Assembly: GCF_000282035.1 (NCBI RefSeq)
Contig: NZ_AKKA01000072.1
Span: forward strand, 62,001 to 126,000
Origin: Rhizobium sp. CF122
Lineage (GTDB): Bacteria; Pseudomonadota; Alphaproteobacteria; Rhizobiales; Rhizobiaceae
DNA: 64,000 bases
Reading direction: 5' to 3'
Part shown: positions 43,213-52,603 of the stretch, in pieces
Layout of the letters: the number at the start of each line of letters is the position of its first letter
How positions within the stretch are numbered: the stretch's first letter is position 1
Translations under genes and position numbers: made by a program
The notes under the pieces: generated by a model
Told to the model about the DNA's origin: nothing
Databases searched by the model: none
Seen by the model: only the letters and a program-made list of their open reading frames with translations

Positions 43213-43884
43213 CTATTTGACGGCGAGCCATATGACGTGACGCGCGCCACCGCGCTTGCCGTTGGCGCGTGTGTTGACGGCATCGACGGTAAAGCCGCAG
43301 TCGCCAAGCCGCCGGGTGAAACCGGCGTCGGGACCTGATGACCAGACGGCAAGAACGCCGCCGGGTCGCAGGGCATCGCGTGCAGCGCGTAAACCCGCAA
43401 AATCGTAGAGGCGATCGTTGGAGCGGCGCGTCAGACCATCAGGCCCATTGTCGACGTCAAGCAGGATTGCGTCGAATTGCGCCTTGCTTCGCCGTACGAG
43501 TTCGCCAACGTCGCCCTCATGGATGGCGACGCGTGGATCGTTAAGGCAACCCTGAAATACGTCTGACATTGGCCCGCGTGCCCATTTCACCACCGCCGGC
43601 ACGAGTTCGGCAACGACAATCGATGCATCTTGTGGCAAAACGGAAAGGGCAGCACGCAACGTGAAACCCATCCCGAGACCACCGATCAGCACATGCGGAC
43701 GCGCACGCCCCTTGATCCTTTCATGAGAAAGCGTTGCGAGCGCCTCCTCGGAGCCGCTCAGGCGGCTGTTCATCAGCTCGTTCGAGCCCAGCATGATCGA
43801 GAACTCGCTGCCTCGCCGTTTGAGACGCAATTCACCGCTTTCTTCAGGAATGGGGGCGGAATCAAGCTGGATCCAGGGGAGCAT
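43213..43884 (-). CDS. Spermidine-synthase-like methyltransferase-fold protein
   Basis: A 223-residue Rossmann-fold protein related to spermidine synthases. Glycine-rich HVLIGGLGMGFTLRAAL (about 64-80), acidic IVVAELVPAVVKWAR, and FDAILLDVDNGPDGL correspond to the decarboxy-SAM/SAM-binding motifs. It is shorter than true SpeE and lacks its N-terminal barrel. Rhizobial genomes carry several such proteins of unknown substrate. It converges with the aldolase gene. Confidence 0.75.
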   Translation of the reverse strand: MLPWIQLDSAPIPEESGELRLKRRGSEFSIMLGSNELMNSRLSGSEEALATLSHERIKGRARPHVLIGGLGMGFTLRAALSVLPQDASIVVAELVPAVVKWARGPMSDVFQGCLNDPRVAIHEGDVGELVRRSKAQFDAILLDVDNGPDGLTRRSNDRLYDFAGLRAARDALRPGGVLAVWSSGPDAGFTRRLGDCGFTVDAVNTRANGKRGGARHVIWLAVK

Positions 43885-43979
43885 GTTATTCGTGCCTCGC
43901 GTTGCGCGGTTCCCCTAGCACAGAAATGGCAGATCCGCGAACCTGGAAACGGGCTCGCGGTTGGCTGCAAGGTTTGCTT

Positions 43980-44261
43980 TCAGTTCCTCTCAAGGCAAGC
44001 TTGGTTGTTGCCTTGGACCCCACGGCGCTGTGGTGGGCATCGCGTCCATTGTATATTGCCGGACCCTGTCGTACTGCCGGTTTGGAACGTGTCGAACGGT
44101 ATTGCGAATCCACCGCTCGGTGCCTCGTCTTCGCGGGAAGTCCCGAGCGGCGGTGAACCGTCGAAGCGGCCGCTGCTATCCATGCCCATATTCGCTTGCG
44201 CAAAGGCTGAACCGGCGAAACTGAGGACTAGGACTGAAGTCACTGCGATAAGCCTGCGCAT
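43980..44261 (-). CDS. Small exported hypothetical protein
   Basis: A 93-residue protein from the ATG at 44261 with a clear signal peptide (MRRLIAVTSVLVLSFAGSAF, cleavage after FAQ). The mature region is Gly/Ser-rich and of low complexity, with two Cys near the end (RCPPQRRGVQGNNQACLERN). No family was recognised. Confidence 0.55.
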   Translation of the reverse strand: MRRLIAVTSVLVLSFAGSAFAQANMGMDSSGRFDGSPPLGTSREDEAPSGGFAIPFDTFQTGSTTGSGNIQWTRCPPQRRGVQGNNQACLERN

Positions 44262-44461
44262 GATCGAGATCCCTTCACGTTGATGCAATTATGAGTATAG
44301 CGCGCCGTTTGGTTTGTACCAGCGTCGAGAGGGGATATGGCGTTGAAATCGCGCGATGTCTTGGTGACGCTTGGCGATTGCCGCATGCTTCGCGACAGAC
44401 CGTGCTTGAATTCTGTCCCAGTGTTCCAGATTGCCTACAAGGCACGCGAATGGAGACGAGC

Positions 44462-44746
44462 ATGGGGAAGGATCGGAAGGCAGTGTTGGTGCGGATATCC
44501 GGTCGGGTCCAGGGCGTCAGTTTTCGCGTCTGGACACGCGCCCGGGCTGAACAGCTCGGTCTGGTGGGCTGGGTCCGCAACGAAGATGATGGAACCGTGA
44601 AAGCGCTCATCGCCGGCCAGGAGACGGCCGTCTCAGCGATGTTGAAGCAATTCTGGAAAGGACCGCCCGGCGCGTCGGTCGTTGCTGTCGAAGTGGAAGT
44701 GGCATCTCCTGAGGCCATACCCTCCGGGTTCCAGATCACAGTGTAG
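44462..44746 (+). CDS. acyP: Acylphosphatase
   Basis: This 94-residue protein shows the acylphosphatase signature: VRISGRVQGVSFRVWTRARA with the catalytic Arg, and GLVGWVRNEDDGTVKALIAG with the catalytic Asn. It hydrolyses carboxyl phosphates such as acetyl phosphate. The ATG at 44462 (GGAGACGAGC upstream) gives the family's usual length; a longer open frame begins at 44291 but adds unrelated sequence. Confidence 0.93.
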   Translation: MGKDRKAVLVRISGRVQGVSFRVWTRARAEQLGLVGWVRNEDDGTVKALIAGQETAVSAMLKQFWKGPPGASVVAVEVEVASPEAIPSGFQITV

Positions 44747-44967
44747 CTACGCCGACTGAAGGCGAAGAGGTGGTTCAGTGCATGGGGCGAGGTGGCCCTG
44801 TGAAGTGAACGGGGGAAGCCGCAACTGCCAGAGGCATTGTTGCACTCTTCCAACAGTCGTGACTGCGCGAGACGTTGCTCGAAACTTCTGGCAGTCTCAA
44901 CCATATTTCAGCCATGGTATGAGCGAGTAGGGCATGTCTCACCTGATCAGACCACGAATCGGAATCT

Positions 44968-45695
44968 TTGAAATTGCATGCCACATTCATGATCGGGCCG
45001 CTGATGGCAGCGGCCGGCATCTCACTTCTTGCAGCCTGCACGCAGCTCCCGGCGGAACGAATTGTCGAAGCCGCCCAGTCCCCCTCCGTCGAGGTGGTCG
45101 CGCCCCAACAAGAGCGACAGCCCCAAACCCAGCCAGTGATCCCTGCTTCCGAAAAGCCGGATTATGCGCTCGCCTATGCCGAAGTGGATGACGGCGAATT
45201 TCGTTGGCCGGCTATAAATTATACGGCCGTCGATCCCGACTATCTGCGCCAGGAAGTCGATTACGCAACCGACGAGCCGCCAGGCTCCATCGTCGTCGAG
45301 ACCGAGAAAAAGTTCCTCTACTTTGTTCTGAAGGATGGACGAGCCATTGCTACGGCGTGAGCCTAGGCGCAAAGGGTCGCGCATGGAAGGGACGCGCGAT
45401 CATTCAGTGGAAGCGAAAGTTCCCGACATGGACCCCCACGCCTTCGATGATCAAGCGCAATCCAAAACTCGAACAGTGGAGGCAGGGCATGCAGCCCGGT
45501 GTCAATAACCCCCTGGGTGCGCGCGCACTCTATATCTTTCAGGACGGCGAAGATACGCTCTATCGCATCCACGGCTCACCAGAGTGGCAGTCAATCGGCA
45601 AGAACGCGTCGTCTGGCTGTGTGAGGATGTTCAATCAGGACGTCATCGACCTTTACGAACGCGTGAAAGGCAAGGCCCCGCTACTTGTAAAGTGA
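44968..45695 (+). pseudogene. L,D-transpeptidase (ErfK/YbiS type) with a single-base frameshift
   Basis: The first frame (TTG at 44968, or ATG at 44989) encodes a lipoprotein signal (MAAAGISLLAACTQ, lipobox Cys) and the start of a YkuD domain (PPGSIVVETEKKFLYFVLKDGRAI), then stops at 45358. The rest is in the -1 frame to 45695: YGVSLGAKGRAWKGRAIIQW, NNPLGARALYIFQDG, YRIHGSPEW and the catalytic SSGCVRM. Adding one base between 45348 and 45349 (giving AIRYGVS) joins the two cleanly. It is either a very recent inactivation or a sequencing error. An intact product would crosslink peptidoglycan in the periplasm. Confidence 0.8.
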
Positions 45696-45723
45696 GTAGG
45701 AAGGACGAGCCGCCGAGCAGATG

Positions 45724-47526
45724 TCACTGCGGAGATCCAAGCGGGTGCTCGTGATCCCATCCACCGCCCACAGGGGCATCGACCACACAGACCACGCCCG
45801 CTGGGTCGTAGGTGATCGTTACTTCACCTTTCAATTCGGCCGCCAGCAGGCTTTCTATCAGGCGTGAGCCGAAGCCTTTGCGCGAGGGCGCAGTAACGGT
45901 CGGTCCTCCCGTTTCCCACCATTGCAGTCGCAGCCTGGAATGTTCATTCCTCTCGAACGACCATTCAATCGAAACGCGGCCTTCCGGTGTGGACAGGGCT
46001 CCATACTTGGCGGCATTTGTTGCCAGTTCGTGCAGTGCCAGGGAAATCGACACGACGGCTCGCGGCGCAAGTTGAATGCTCGGGCCGGAGATCGAAAACC
46101 TGTCCTGTTGATAGGGAGAAAGTGATTGTCTGACGACCGTCTCTAGTTCTGCTTGCTCCCAGTTGCCGTGCGTCAGGAGATCGTGGGCCCTCGACATCAA
46201 GGCAAGCCGAGCCTCGAACGCGTCCACGCCCGCTCGGTTTGCTTTCTCGCGCCCGAGCGTCTGCCGCGCGATGGCCATCACCGTTGCGAGCACGTTCTTC
46301 ACACGATGATTGAGTTCGCCGACGAGAACGGTCTGGAGCCGTTCGGCCTCCTTTCGTGCGCTGATGTCGTGTGCTATTTTTGAAGCCCCGACGATCCTGC
46401 CATAAGCGTCGAAGATCGGTGAAACGCTGAGCAGGACGTCGACCAGCCGTCCGTCCTTGCGTCGCCGCTTGGTCTCATAGGGAGCGACCCTTAGACCGGC
46501 GTTGACCTGCCGGATGATTGCCGGCTCCTCTTCAATTCTGTCATCAGGAACCAGAAGCATGACTGAGCGGCCGATCGCTTCCTCGGCCGAATAGCCATAG
46601 AGCTTCTCGGCTCCGATGTTCCAGCTCGTGATTCTCATGTTCAGGTCGGTCCCGAGAATGGCGTCGTCGGACGAGGCAATGATCGCGGCAAGGCGACGCT
46701 CCACTTCCTGAGCGCGCTTGCGTTCGGTGATATCGACGACAACGGCGACAGCTTGCCGTATCGCTCCGTTCGTGTCGCGAAGCGGTGAGATGGAATTAGC
46801 CACCCAAACGAGGCTACCGTCCTTGCGCACATAGCGCTTCTCTATGTCAAAGCTCTGGCCGGTTTCCAACATTGTCCTGAATGATCGGACGTAGTCGTCC
46901 AGATCCCTGGGAAATGTGATGTCCTGCACACGCATCTTCTGAAGCTCGGCTTCCGTGTAGCCGACGATTTCGCAGAAGCGGCTGTTGACCAGGAGGAGAC
47001 GCCCGGCGAGATCCGACTGACCGATACCCGCTGCCGTCTGCGAGAATATTGCACGAAACCGGTCCTCGCTCTCTCGCAATTCGGTTTCAAACTTAACGCG
47101 TTCGGTGGTCTCACTGACAATGCAGAAGACGCCGCCGACCTTGCCCTCCTCGTCCCGGATCGGTGAGTAGGAAATGTCGAAGTGAACAGTCTCGCGATAG
47201 CCGTGACGCTCGATAGAGAATGCACGGTCCTTGGCGACCACCGTTTCGCCGTGGTCAAGCACACGCCGCAGGAGCGGTTCCAGATCGCTCCACAACTCGC
47301 TCCAGTTCTCGCGGGCCGGGCGGCCGAGGGCATGAGGATGCTTGCTCCCGATGGTGGGCGCATAGGCATCGTTGTAAAAGGCAACGAAATCCTGGCCCCA
47401 GAAGATGACAATTTGAGCTTTGGCAGGCAGCATGATGTCGACGGCCGACTTCAAGCAGAGTGGCCACGAGGAGGGCGGGCCTAGAGCGCTTGCTTCCCAG
47501 TCACCGCCATAAATGCGATCGGCCAT
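45724..47526 (-). CDS. Multi-PAS HWE-family sensor histidine kinase
   Basis: A 600-residue soluble kinase with no membrane span. An N-terminal PAS-like domain (about 1-140) is followed by two PAS/PAC units (about 150-275 and 280-400, FRAIFSQTAAGIGQSDLAGR; DDAILGTDLNMRITSWNIGA), each ending in the PAC D-I-T-E/S-A-R-K pattern. The HWE kinase core comes last: the His in VGELNHRVKNVLATVMAIAR, the N-box LALHELATNAAKYGAL, and WWETGG with KGFGSRLIESLL. HWE kinases often sense light or redox and feed general-stress (PhyR) pathways. No partner response regulator is adjacent. Confidence 0.92.
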   Translation of the reverse strand: MADRIYGGDWEASALGPPSSWPLCLKSAVDIMLPAKAQIVIFWGQDFVAFYNDAYAPTIGSKHPHALGRPARENWSELWSDLEPLLRRVLDHGETVVAKDRAFSIERHGYRETVHFDISYSPIRDEEGKVGGVFCIVSETTERVKFETELRESEDRFRAIFSQTAAGIGQSDLAGRLLLVNSRFCEIVGYTEAELQKMRVQDITFPRDLDDYVRSFRTMLETGQSFDIEKRYVRKDGSLVWVANSISPLRDTNGAIRQAVAVVVDITERKRAQEVERRLAAIIASSDDAILGTDLNMRITSWNIGAEKLYGYSAEEAIGRSVMLLVPDDRIEEEPAIIRQVNAGLRVAPYETKRRRKDGRLVDVLLSVSPIFDAYGRIVGASKIAHDISARKEAERLQTVLVGELNHRVKNVLATVMAIARQTLGREKANRAGVDAFEARLALMSRAHDLLTHGNWEQAELETVVRQSLSPYQQDRFSISGPSIQLAPRAVVSISLALHELATNAAKYGALSTPEGRVSIEWSFERNEHSRLRLQWWETGGPTVTAPSRKGFGSRLIESLLAAELKGEVTITYDPAGVVCVVDAPVGGGWDHEHPLGSPQ

Positions 47527-47646
47527 CTCGCCTGACTCGGGATATGTGTCGCTGCTGCGCAGGAGCTTCGTCCTCTCTAGAATGGCCTTTACAATTCAAA
47601 AGTTTGGCGCGCAAACCCCAAAAGGCAAATCAGGGAGGCGCTCAAG

Positions 47647-48324
47647 CTATCTCTCGACGTGACACCAAGCCGCCAGAAGAGGTCGCGCGGTGCACCGCAT
47701 CGCGACGTTGTGGCCCGCTTCGTTGAAGAAAATCGAGCCGATGGAAGCGCGCTGCCAGCCCCTGTCGTCACAAGAGAACTCGCAGTCGGATAGTGCCAGA
47801 AAAACGCGGGAGCGATACTGTATATGATCTGGGAAGCGGCTGTAGGGCGCCATTATCGTCAGGCCGAGAGCCACGTCGCCTCGTTCCTCCGCGCCCGATA
47901 TGCCCGCCACCACCGCATGCGCATGTGTATGCTCGATGTTGATGCTGGCAAATGGGCCGGTCTTGCTCGCAACCCATTCGAGGCTCTTGGCAACATCGTT
48001 GATGGCAGCCGCGACCTCGGCGAAGGGCTCACCCTTCGAGGCCAAATTGCGCAGTGCAAACTGCAACTGAGGTCCCAAGGGCACAGGCGTGGCTGGCTTC
48101 GTTGCGATTGCTCCCGGCTCCTGCAGCAGGTGGAACACCTTCCCAGCAACGAATTTTTCCATGAATGGAGCGGCGTCGGACAGCATGATGTTGCCCAATG
48201 CACCGATCAGACGTTGCACGGCGGCAGGCCTGCGCGCGCGGCTCACAGGATAGTCGCCGCTGGCAGCCCTGGTCCCACGATGCAGAAGGAGATCTGCCTC
48301 CCGTCTCAACCGGGGTTTCGACAT
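47647..48324 (-). CDS. DMSP-lyase-like cupin with degenerate metal site
   Basis: From the ATG at 48324 the product has 225 residues (a TTG at 48384 would add 20). The C-terminal half follows the DMSP-lyase cupin pattern (ALGLTIMAPYSRFPDHIQYR, VFLALSD, WQRASIGSIFF, GHNVAMRCTARPLLAAWCHV). In working members the first motif has a His-rich PAHxHxAEExY and the second PHAM. Here most of those ligands are replaced, leaving isolated His residues. It is therefore unlikely to have the standard Fe/Zn lyase site. It lies 195 bases downstream of a beta-alanine aminotransferase gene in the same direction. The family call is moderate. Confidence 0.5.
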   Translation of the reverse strand: MSKPRLRREADLLLHRGTRAASGDYPVSRARRPAAVQRLIGALGNIMLSDAAPFMEKFVAGKVFHLLQEPGAIATKPATPVPLGPQLQFALRNLASKGEPFAEVAAAINDVAKSLEWVASKTGPFASINIEHTHAHAVVAGISGAEERGDVALGLTIMAPYSRFPDHIQYRSRVFLALSDCEFSCDDRGWQRASIGSIFFNEAGHNVAMRCTARPLLAAWCHVER

Positions 48325-48518
48325 CGATGTGGAAAACTCCTTGGTCACATCGGGGATCCTTATCCCGGCGGGATCAAAAAGCAAACCGTTCGAAGCGCCT
48401 TTTCCGAGGATAGTTGGCGCGATGCCTGCAGGCCGATGGCAGAATTCTTCGTCGAGCGAACGCGTTGTGTTTCTGTTTGGCCGTTGGTCGCCAAACAGAA
48501 ACGCTTCGGACGTGATTG

Positions 48519-49853
48519 CTATAGCGCGCGCGTCAAGGCATCTGCCAGAATGGCGACGATCCTTTCAATTTCACCCGTCTCAATGATCAGTGGCGGCGAC
48601 AGCGCGATAATGTCGCCGGTGACGCGAATGAGCAGTCCCTTCCTGAAGCAGTCCACGAAGACGTCATAGGCGCGTGTTCCTGGCGCGCCGTCGCGTGACG
48701 CAAGTTCGACGGCGCCGACAAGGCCGAGGTTGCGGATGTCGGCAACGTGGGGCAGCCCCTTGAGGGAGTGAAGAGCCTCCTGCCATGTGTCGGCCAAAGA
48801 GGCGGCTCGGGTGAGCAGGCCCTCCTCCTTGTAGATTTCCAAAGTCGCGATGCCGGCGGCACAGGCAACCGGGTGACCGGAGTAGGTGTAGCCGTGGAAG
48901 AGCTCGATCTGGTTTTCCGGTCCGACCATCAATGCGTCGTAGACTTTTCGGCTGGCAAAGACCGCTCCCATCGGGATGGCGCCGTTCGTCAGGCCTTTGG
49001 CGGTGGTGACGAGATCGGGGACGACGCCGAAATAGTCGGTCGCGAATGGCGTGCCCAGCCGGCCGAAACCGGTGATGACCTCGTCGAAGATCAGGAGAAT
49101 GCCATGCTTGTCGGCAATGGCGCGCAGGCGCTCCAGATATCCGGCCGGCGGCAGGATGACGCCTGCCGATCCGGACATCGGCTCGACGATGACCGCGGCG
49201 ATCGTCTCCGCGCCATGTAGCGCGACCAGGCGTTCCAGGTCGTCGGCAAGCTCGACGCCATGCCGCGGGAGTCCCTTCGAGAAACCATTGCGCTCGATGT
49301 CGAGGGTATGGCGCATATGGTCTGCGGGAATCTGCGGAAAGACCCGACGATTATTGACGAGCCCGCCGACAGAGATGCCGCCGAAGCCAACGCCGTGATA
49401 GCCCTTCTCGCGACCGATGATGCGGGTGCGGGTGCCATGGCCGATGGCGCGCTGATAAGCGATTGCGATTTTCAACGCGGTATCAACAGACTCCGAGCCG
49501 GAGCCGGTGAAGAACACACGATCGAGTTTTGCGGCCGGCCCGCCCGGTGCGATCCTTGCGAGCTTTTCGGCAAAGTCGAAGGCGACGGGATGGCCCATCT
49601 GAAACGTCGGAGCGAAGTCCATCGTCTGCAACTGGCGGGCAACGGCGTCCGCAATGCGCTTTCGACCGTGGCCGGCATTCACGCACCAGAGGCCGGCCGT
49701 GCCGTCCAGCACCTTGTTGCCGTCGACATCGGTGTAATACATGCCTTCAGCCGAGGCGAGCAGCCGGGGAGCGGCCTTGAACTGGCGGTTTGCCGTAAAC
49801 GGCATCCAGAAATTCTCGAGAGAAAGTCGGTTCGACATGCTTACCTGGTCCAT
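48519..49853 (-). CDS. Class III aminotransferase, beta-alanine:pyruvate type
   Basis: This PLP enzyme of about 444 residues closely follows omega-amino acid:pyruvate aminotransferases: FWMPFTANRQFKAAPRLL at the N-terminus, DGTAGLWCVNAGHGR, FTGSGSESVDTALKIA, LLIFDEVITGFGRLG, and the Schiff-base Lys in TTAKGLTNGAIPMGA. It would convert beta-alanine plus pyruvate to malonate semialdehyde plus alanine. The ATG at 49853 is preferred (GGAG upstream). It is divergent from an XRE-cupin regulator, a common pairing for amine or amino-acid catabolism genes. Confidence 0.9.
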   Translation of the reverse strand: MDQVSMSNRLSLENFWMPFTANRQFKAAPRLLASAEGMYYTDVDGNKVLDGTAGLWCVNAGHGRKRIADAVARQLQTMDFAPTFQMGHPVAFDFAEKLARIAPGGPAAKLDRVFFTGSGSESVDTALKIAIAYQRAIGHGTRTRIIGREKGYHGVGFGGISVGGLVNNRRVFPQIPADHMRHTLDIERNGFSKGLPRHGVELADDLERLVALHGAETIAAVIVEPMSGSAGVILPPAGYLERLRAIADKHGILLIFDEVITGFGRLGTPFATDYFGVVPDLVTTAKGLTNGAIPMGAVFASRKVYDALMVGPENQIELFHGYTYSGHPVACAAGIATLEIYKEEGLLTRAASLADTWQEALHSLKGLPHVADIRNLGLVGAVELASRDGAPGTRAYDVFVDCFRKGLLIRVTGDIIALSPPLIIETGEIERIVAILADALTRAL

Positions 49854-49992
49854 CACTATATTCTCCGTTGGGTTTGAAGAATGTTGAGTGATTTACAGCT
49901 ATGGACAAGTCCTTTTCTGTGCGCGCATAAGCACTTGAAATTTATGTGTGTGAGACGAACATGTTTGATATTTGCAACAGGTAAAACACGCC

Positions 49993-50541
49993 ATGTCCAT
50001 CGATATCGGCAATCGTCTCCGTCATCTGAGGATGATGCACAATCTCTCCCAACGCGAGCTCGCCAAGCGCGCCGGTGTCACGAATTCGACCATATCTTTG
50101 ATCGAATCGAATTCCTCCAACCCCTCCGTCGGCGCGCTGAAGCGCATCCTTGATGGCATTCCCATCGGCCTGGCGGAGTTCTTCGCGTTCGAGCCGGAGC
50201 GACCGCGAAAGGCATTCTATGCAGCCGAAGAACTCGTCGAGATCGGCAAGGGGGCAATCTCTTATCGGCAGGTCGGAGAAAGTCTGTTTGGCCGCAGCCT
50301 GCAGATCCTGAAGGAGTGCTATCAGCCAGGCTCAGACACTGGCAAGGTTCCCCTCGTTCACGAGGGAGAAGAGGGCGGGATTATCCTCTCCGGCCGACTT
50401 GAAGTGACGGTCGACGACGAGCGCCGGATCCTTGGGCCGGGCGACGCCTATTATTTCGAAAGCCGCCGGCCGCATCGGTTCCGATGCGTCGGACCGGTCG
50501 CGTGCGAGGTCATCAGCGCCTGTACGCCTCCGACCTTCTAG
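49993..50541 (+). CDS. XRE-cupin transcriptional regulator (PuuR-like)
   Basis: A 182-residue protein with an XRE HTH at about 6-60 (GNRLRHLRMMHNLSQRELAK, RAGVTNSTISLIE) and a C-terminal cupin sensor (about 110-180, HEGEEGGIILSGRLEVTVD, GDAYYFESRRPHRFR). This is the layout of PuuR and similar regulators that respond to polyamines or small metabolites. It is divergent from the beta-alanine aminotransferase and is its probable repressor. Confidence 0.9.
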   Translation: MSIDIGNRLRHLRMMHNLSQRELAKRAGVTNSTISLIESNSSNPSVGALKRILDGIPIGLAEFFAFEPERPRKAFYAAEELVEIGKGAISYRQVGESLFGRSLQILKECYQPGSDTGKVPLVHEGEEGGIILSGRLEVTVDDERRILGPGDAYYFESRRPHRFRCVGPVACEVISACTPPTF

Positions 50542-51317
50542 GCGCCTTGTATCCTCGCCAGAACACGGTCAAGCGCCAGGACCAGGGCATCGCGCCCGCC
50601 GTTATTGTGAAAATCGGACAGAACCTGTTCGTTCAGGCCGCCCTTTGTCGCGAATTCGCCGCTGAGCTCTTCGAGCGGAACGGTGTCTGAGCGCAGCGCC
50701 GTTTGCGAAAGGCTCGCAAACAGCGGCGCGATAAAGGCGCGCCCCTTGCCTTTGGCGAGGCCGCGCTGTTCCAGCCAGGCCGCCGAGACATCCATGATCC
50801 CAAGGACAGTGGACATCAGCGAGCTGGCGGCGGCCAAAAGGTCGTACTCCTCCTTGGTCTCGCATTCGACCGCAGTGCCAAGCACGGAAAAGAGCGCCGC
50901 AACGGGAGGGTCCGGCGGGAAGACGGCAGTCACCCCATCGCGATCGGCGACGAAGGGCAACGGAATGGCCTGTACGAGGTGAACATCTGCACCGATCCAG
51001 TCGAAAAGCGTCTTGCGGTCGGTCGCCGCGATAACGCTGAGGACGGATTGTCCCTTTCGGAACGTCAGTCCGCTCAGGACGTCCTGTGCAATCTGCGGCC
51101 GCACCGCCAAGACAACCATGTCGCTCGCGTCGATGACCGCCTGGTTGTCGGCAGCAACGGTGATTTCGGCAAAGTCGGCCGCCAGGCGTTGCGCGATCTC
51201 GGCGTTGCGCGGCGAAATCGTCACTTGCGAGACGGCGGCAGGCTTGGTCAGCAGGCCTCTGACCATGGCGTCGGCAATGGCCCCTGTTCCTATGAAGCCG
51301 ATCTTCTGTACGTCCAT
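50538..51317 (-). CDS. Pyrroline-5-carboxylate reductase-like protein
   Basis: A 259-residue NAD(P)-binding protein of the ProC family. IGFIGTGAIADAMVRGLL is the Rossmann motif and ISPRNAEIAQRLA its NADP-side loop. AVRPQIAQDVL and the dimerisation region GGLNEQVLSDFHNNGG follow the ProC pattern. It is close to ProC but divergent in the C-terminal LTSPGGTT region, which reads FATKGGLNE, so the substrate may be a different imino acid. It overlaps the end of the XRE-cupin gene convergently by four bases. Confidence 0.82.
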   Translation of the reverse strand: MDVQKIGFIGTGAIADAMVRGLLTKPAAVSQVTISPRNAEIAQRLAADFAEITVAADNQAVIDASDMVVLAVRPQIAQDVLSGLTFRKGQSVLSVIAATDRKTLFDWIGADVHLVQAIPLPFVADRDGVTAVFPPDPPVAALFSVLGTAVECETKEEYDLLAAASSLMSTVLGIMDVSAAWLEQRGLAKGKGRAFIAPLFASLSQTALRSDTVPLEELSGEFATKGGLNEQVLSDFHNNGGRDALVLALDRVLARIQGA

Positions 51318-51730
51318 CCGATTGCCCCCCGCACCGTCGAAACGCGCGATGTTAGTCGCACATGTCGTGGACAGCGGGATTATCGTCTCGCACGGCCGTT
51401 TGCAAGGCAGGACGGCGCGGGCTTGCCCAGCGGCCGAATGTGTTCGTCAAAGGCGTGGCAGATCAAACTCGCTTGCCATGTGGTGCGTTCTGCTTACTCC
51501 CGGGCGCGCATGGGAGCCAATGACATCGATTGGCCATAAGCCTGCGGCGATCGATTTCCTGGCAGATTTTCATCAAGCACGATCGTTTTGAGGTCGTCGG
51601 AGCGGACATCGAGCGCGACCACGCGCTGCCGCTTGTCCATCTGCCCGCCGCCCTGGGATGTCCTGCCGACGTTGCCGCAGGACGCAATTCAGGGCAGATT
51701 GCCCATCGTTGTACCGCCGGAGGTTAGGCA
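51318..51730. other. Intergenic stretch without a supported gene
   Basis: Short frames on both strands (for example 51530-51727) have neither ribosome sites nor family-like sequence. A strong GGAGGTTA ribosome site for the next gene lies at its right end. Nothing else is supported here. Confidence 0.4.
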
Positions 51731-52309
51731 TTGCTGGACAGGCTGATTGGTGAGTACGGCGTGCTCGCCGTTTTTCTCGGAGCCGCAGCCGAAGGTGAAA
51801 CGGCCGCGTTCCTGGGCGGAGTTTTCGCCCATAGGCAACTCATCCCGTACTGGCAGGTCGCGTTGGCCGCATGCCTCGGATCGTTTGCTGCAGACCAGTT
51901 CTTCTTTCTATCCGGTCGCTACGCCACGAAGTGGTCCTACGTCCAGAAGCTGCTTGGATCGGAACCGATTGCGAGAGTGACGCGGCTCCTCGAAGCGCAC
52001 CCCACGGGCTTCATCCTCGCCTTTCGCTTCATCTACGGCATACGAACGATCAGCCCCGTTGCAATCGGCGTCTCGAAGGTTTCGACGCGGAGGTTTGTCA
52101 TACTCAACGCGATCGCTGCGCTAATTTGGGGCGTCCTGATAACTGCAATTGGGTTCCTCGCCGGGCAGGCAGTTGAGGCCTTGCTCGGACGGCTGCAACT
52201 CCACTTGCATTTGTTGATCGCGATGGCCTGTGTTGCGATCCTTGTTCCGGTCAGTGCCTATGTTTTCCGGCGAGCAGTGGCGAAACGTTCGGCTCGCCTG
52301 GGCGCCTGA
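51731..52309 (+). CDS. DedA-family membrane protein
   Basis: A 192-residue DedA/SNARE-associated-type protein with four to five hydrophobic segments. It carries the family landmarks E in FLGAAAEGETAAFLGG, GSFAADQFFFLSGRY, and the Arg-rich FRFIYGIRTISPVAIGVSKV with its G-x-S. It starts at TTG with a strong GGAGGTTA site. DedA proteins support membrane homeostasis and lipid flipping or transport at the inner membrane. Confidence 0.88.
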   Translation: MLDRLIGEYGVLAVFLGAAAEGETAAFLGGVFAHRQLIPYWQVALAACLGSFAADQFFFLSGRYATKWSYVQKLLGSEPIARVTRLLEAHPTGFILAFRFIYGIRTISPVAIGVSKVSTRRFVILNAIAALIWGVLITAIGFLAGQAVEALLGRLQLHLHLLIAMACVAILVPVSAYVFRRAVAKRSARLGA

Positions 52310-52603
52310 GGAGAAGCGGGCGATCAACATGCGCTCACGGCCAACTGGTTGGCGTCAATCGAGCCGGAGGAGGCTTGGCAGGCGCCAAAGATGCTTGCCA
52401 AGGATGGCTCAAAAATCGCGGCGGAGATGAAGCGAAGCGTGCCTGGCTATGGTTCCTGGCTGTGTTGCGGTGATCCGATCCCCTGCAATGCTGGCGATCT
52501 TGAAAGAAGCGAAAGAAACAGTCGTTGCGACCGGCTTGGCGCTGGTGTTCTGTGGGAGAATGCCTATGTTTCGCGTAGTTTCGAAACTACAGGGTTCCTA
52601 TTT

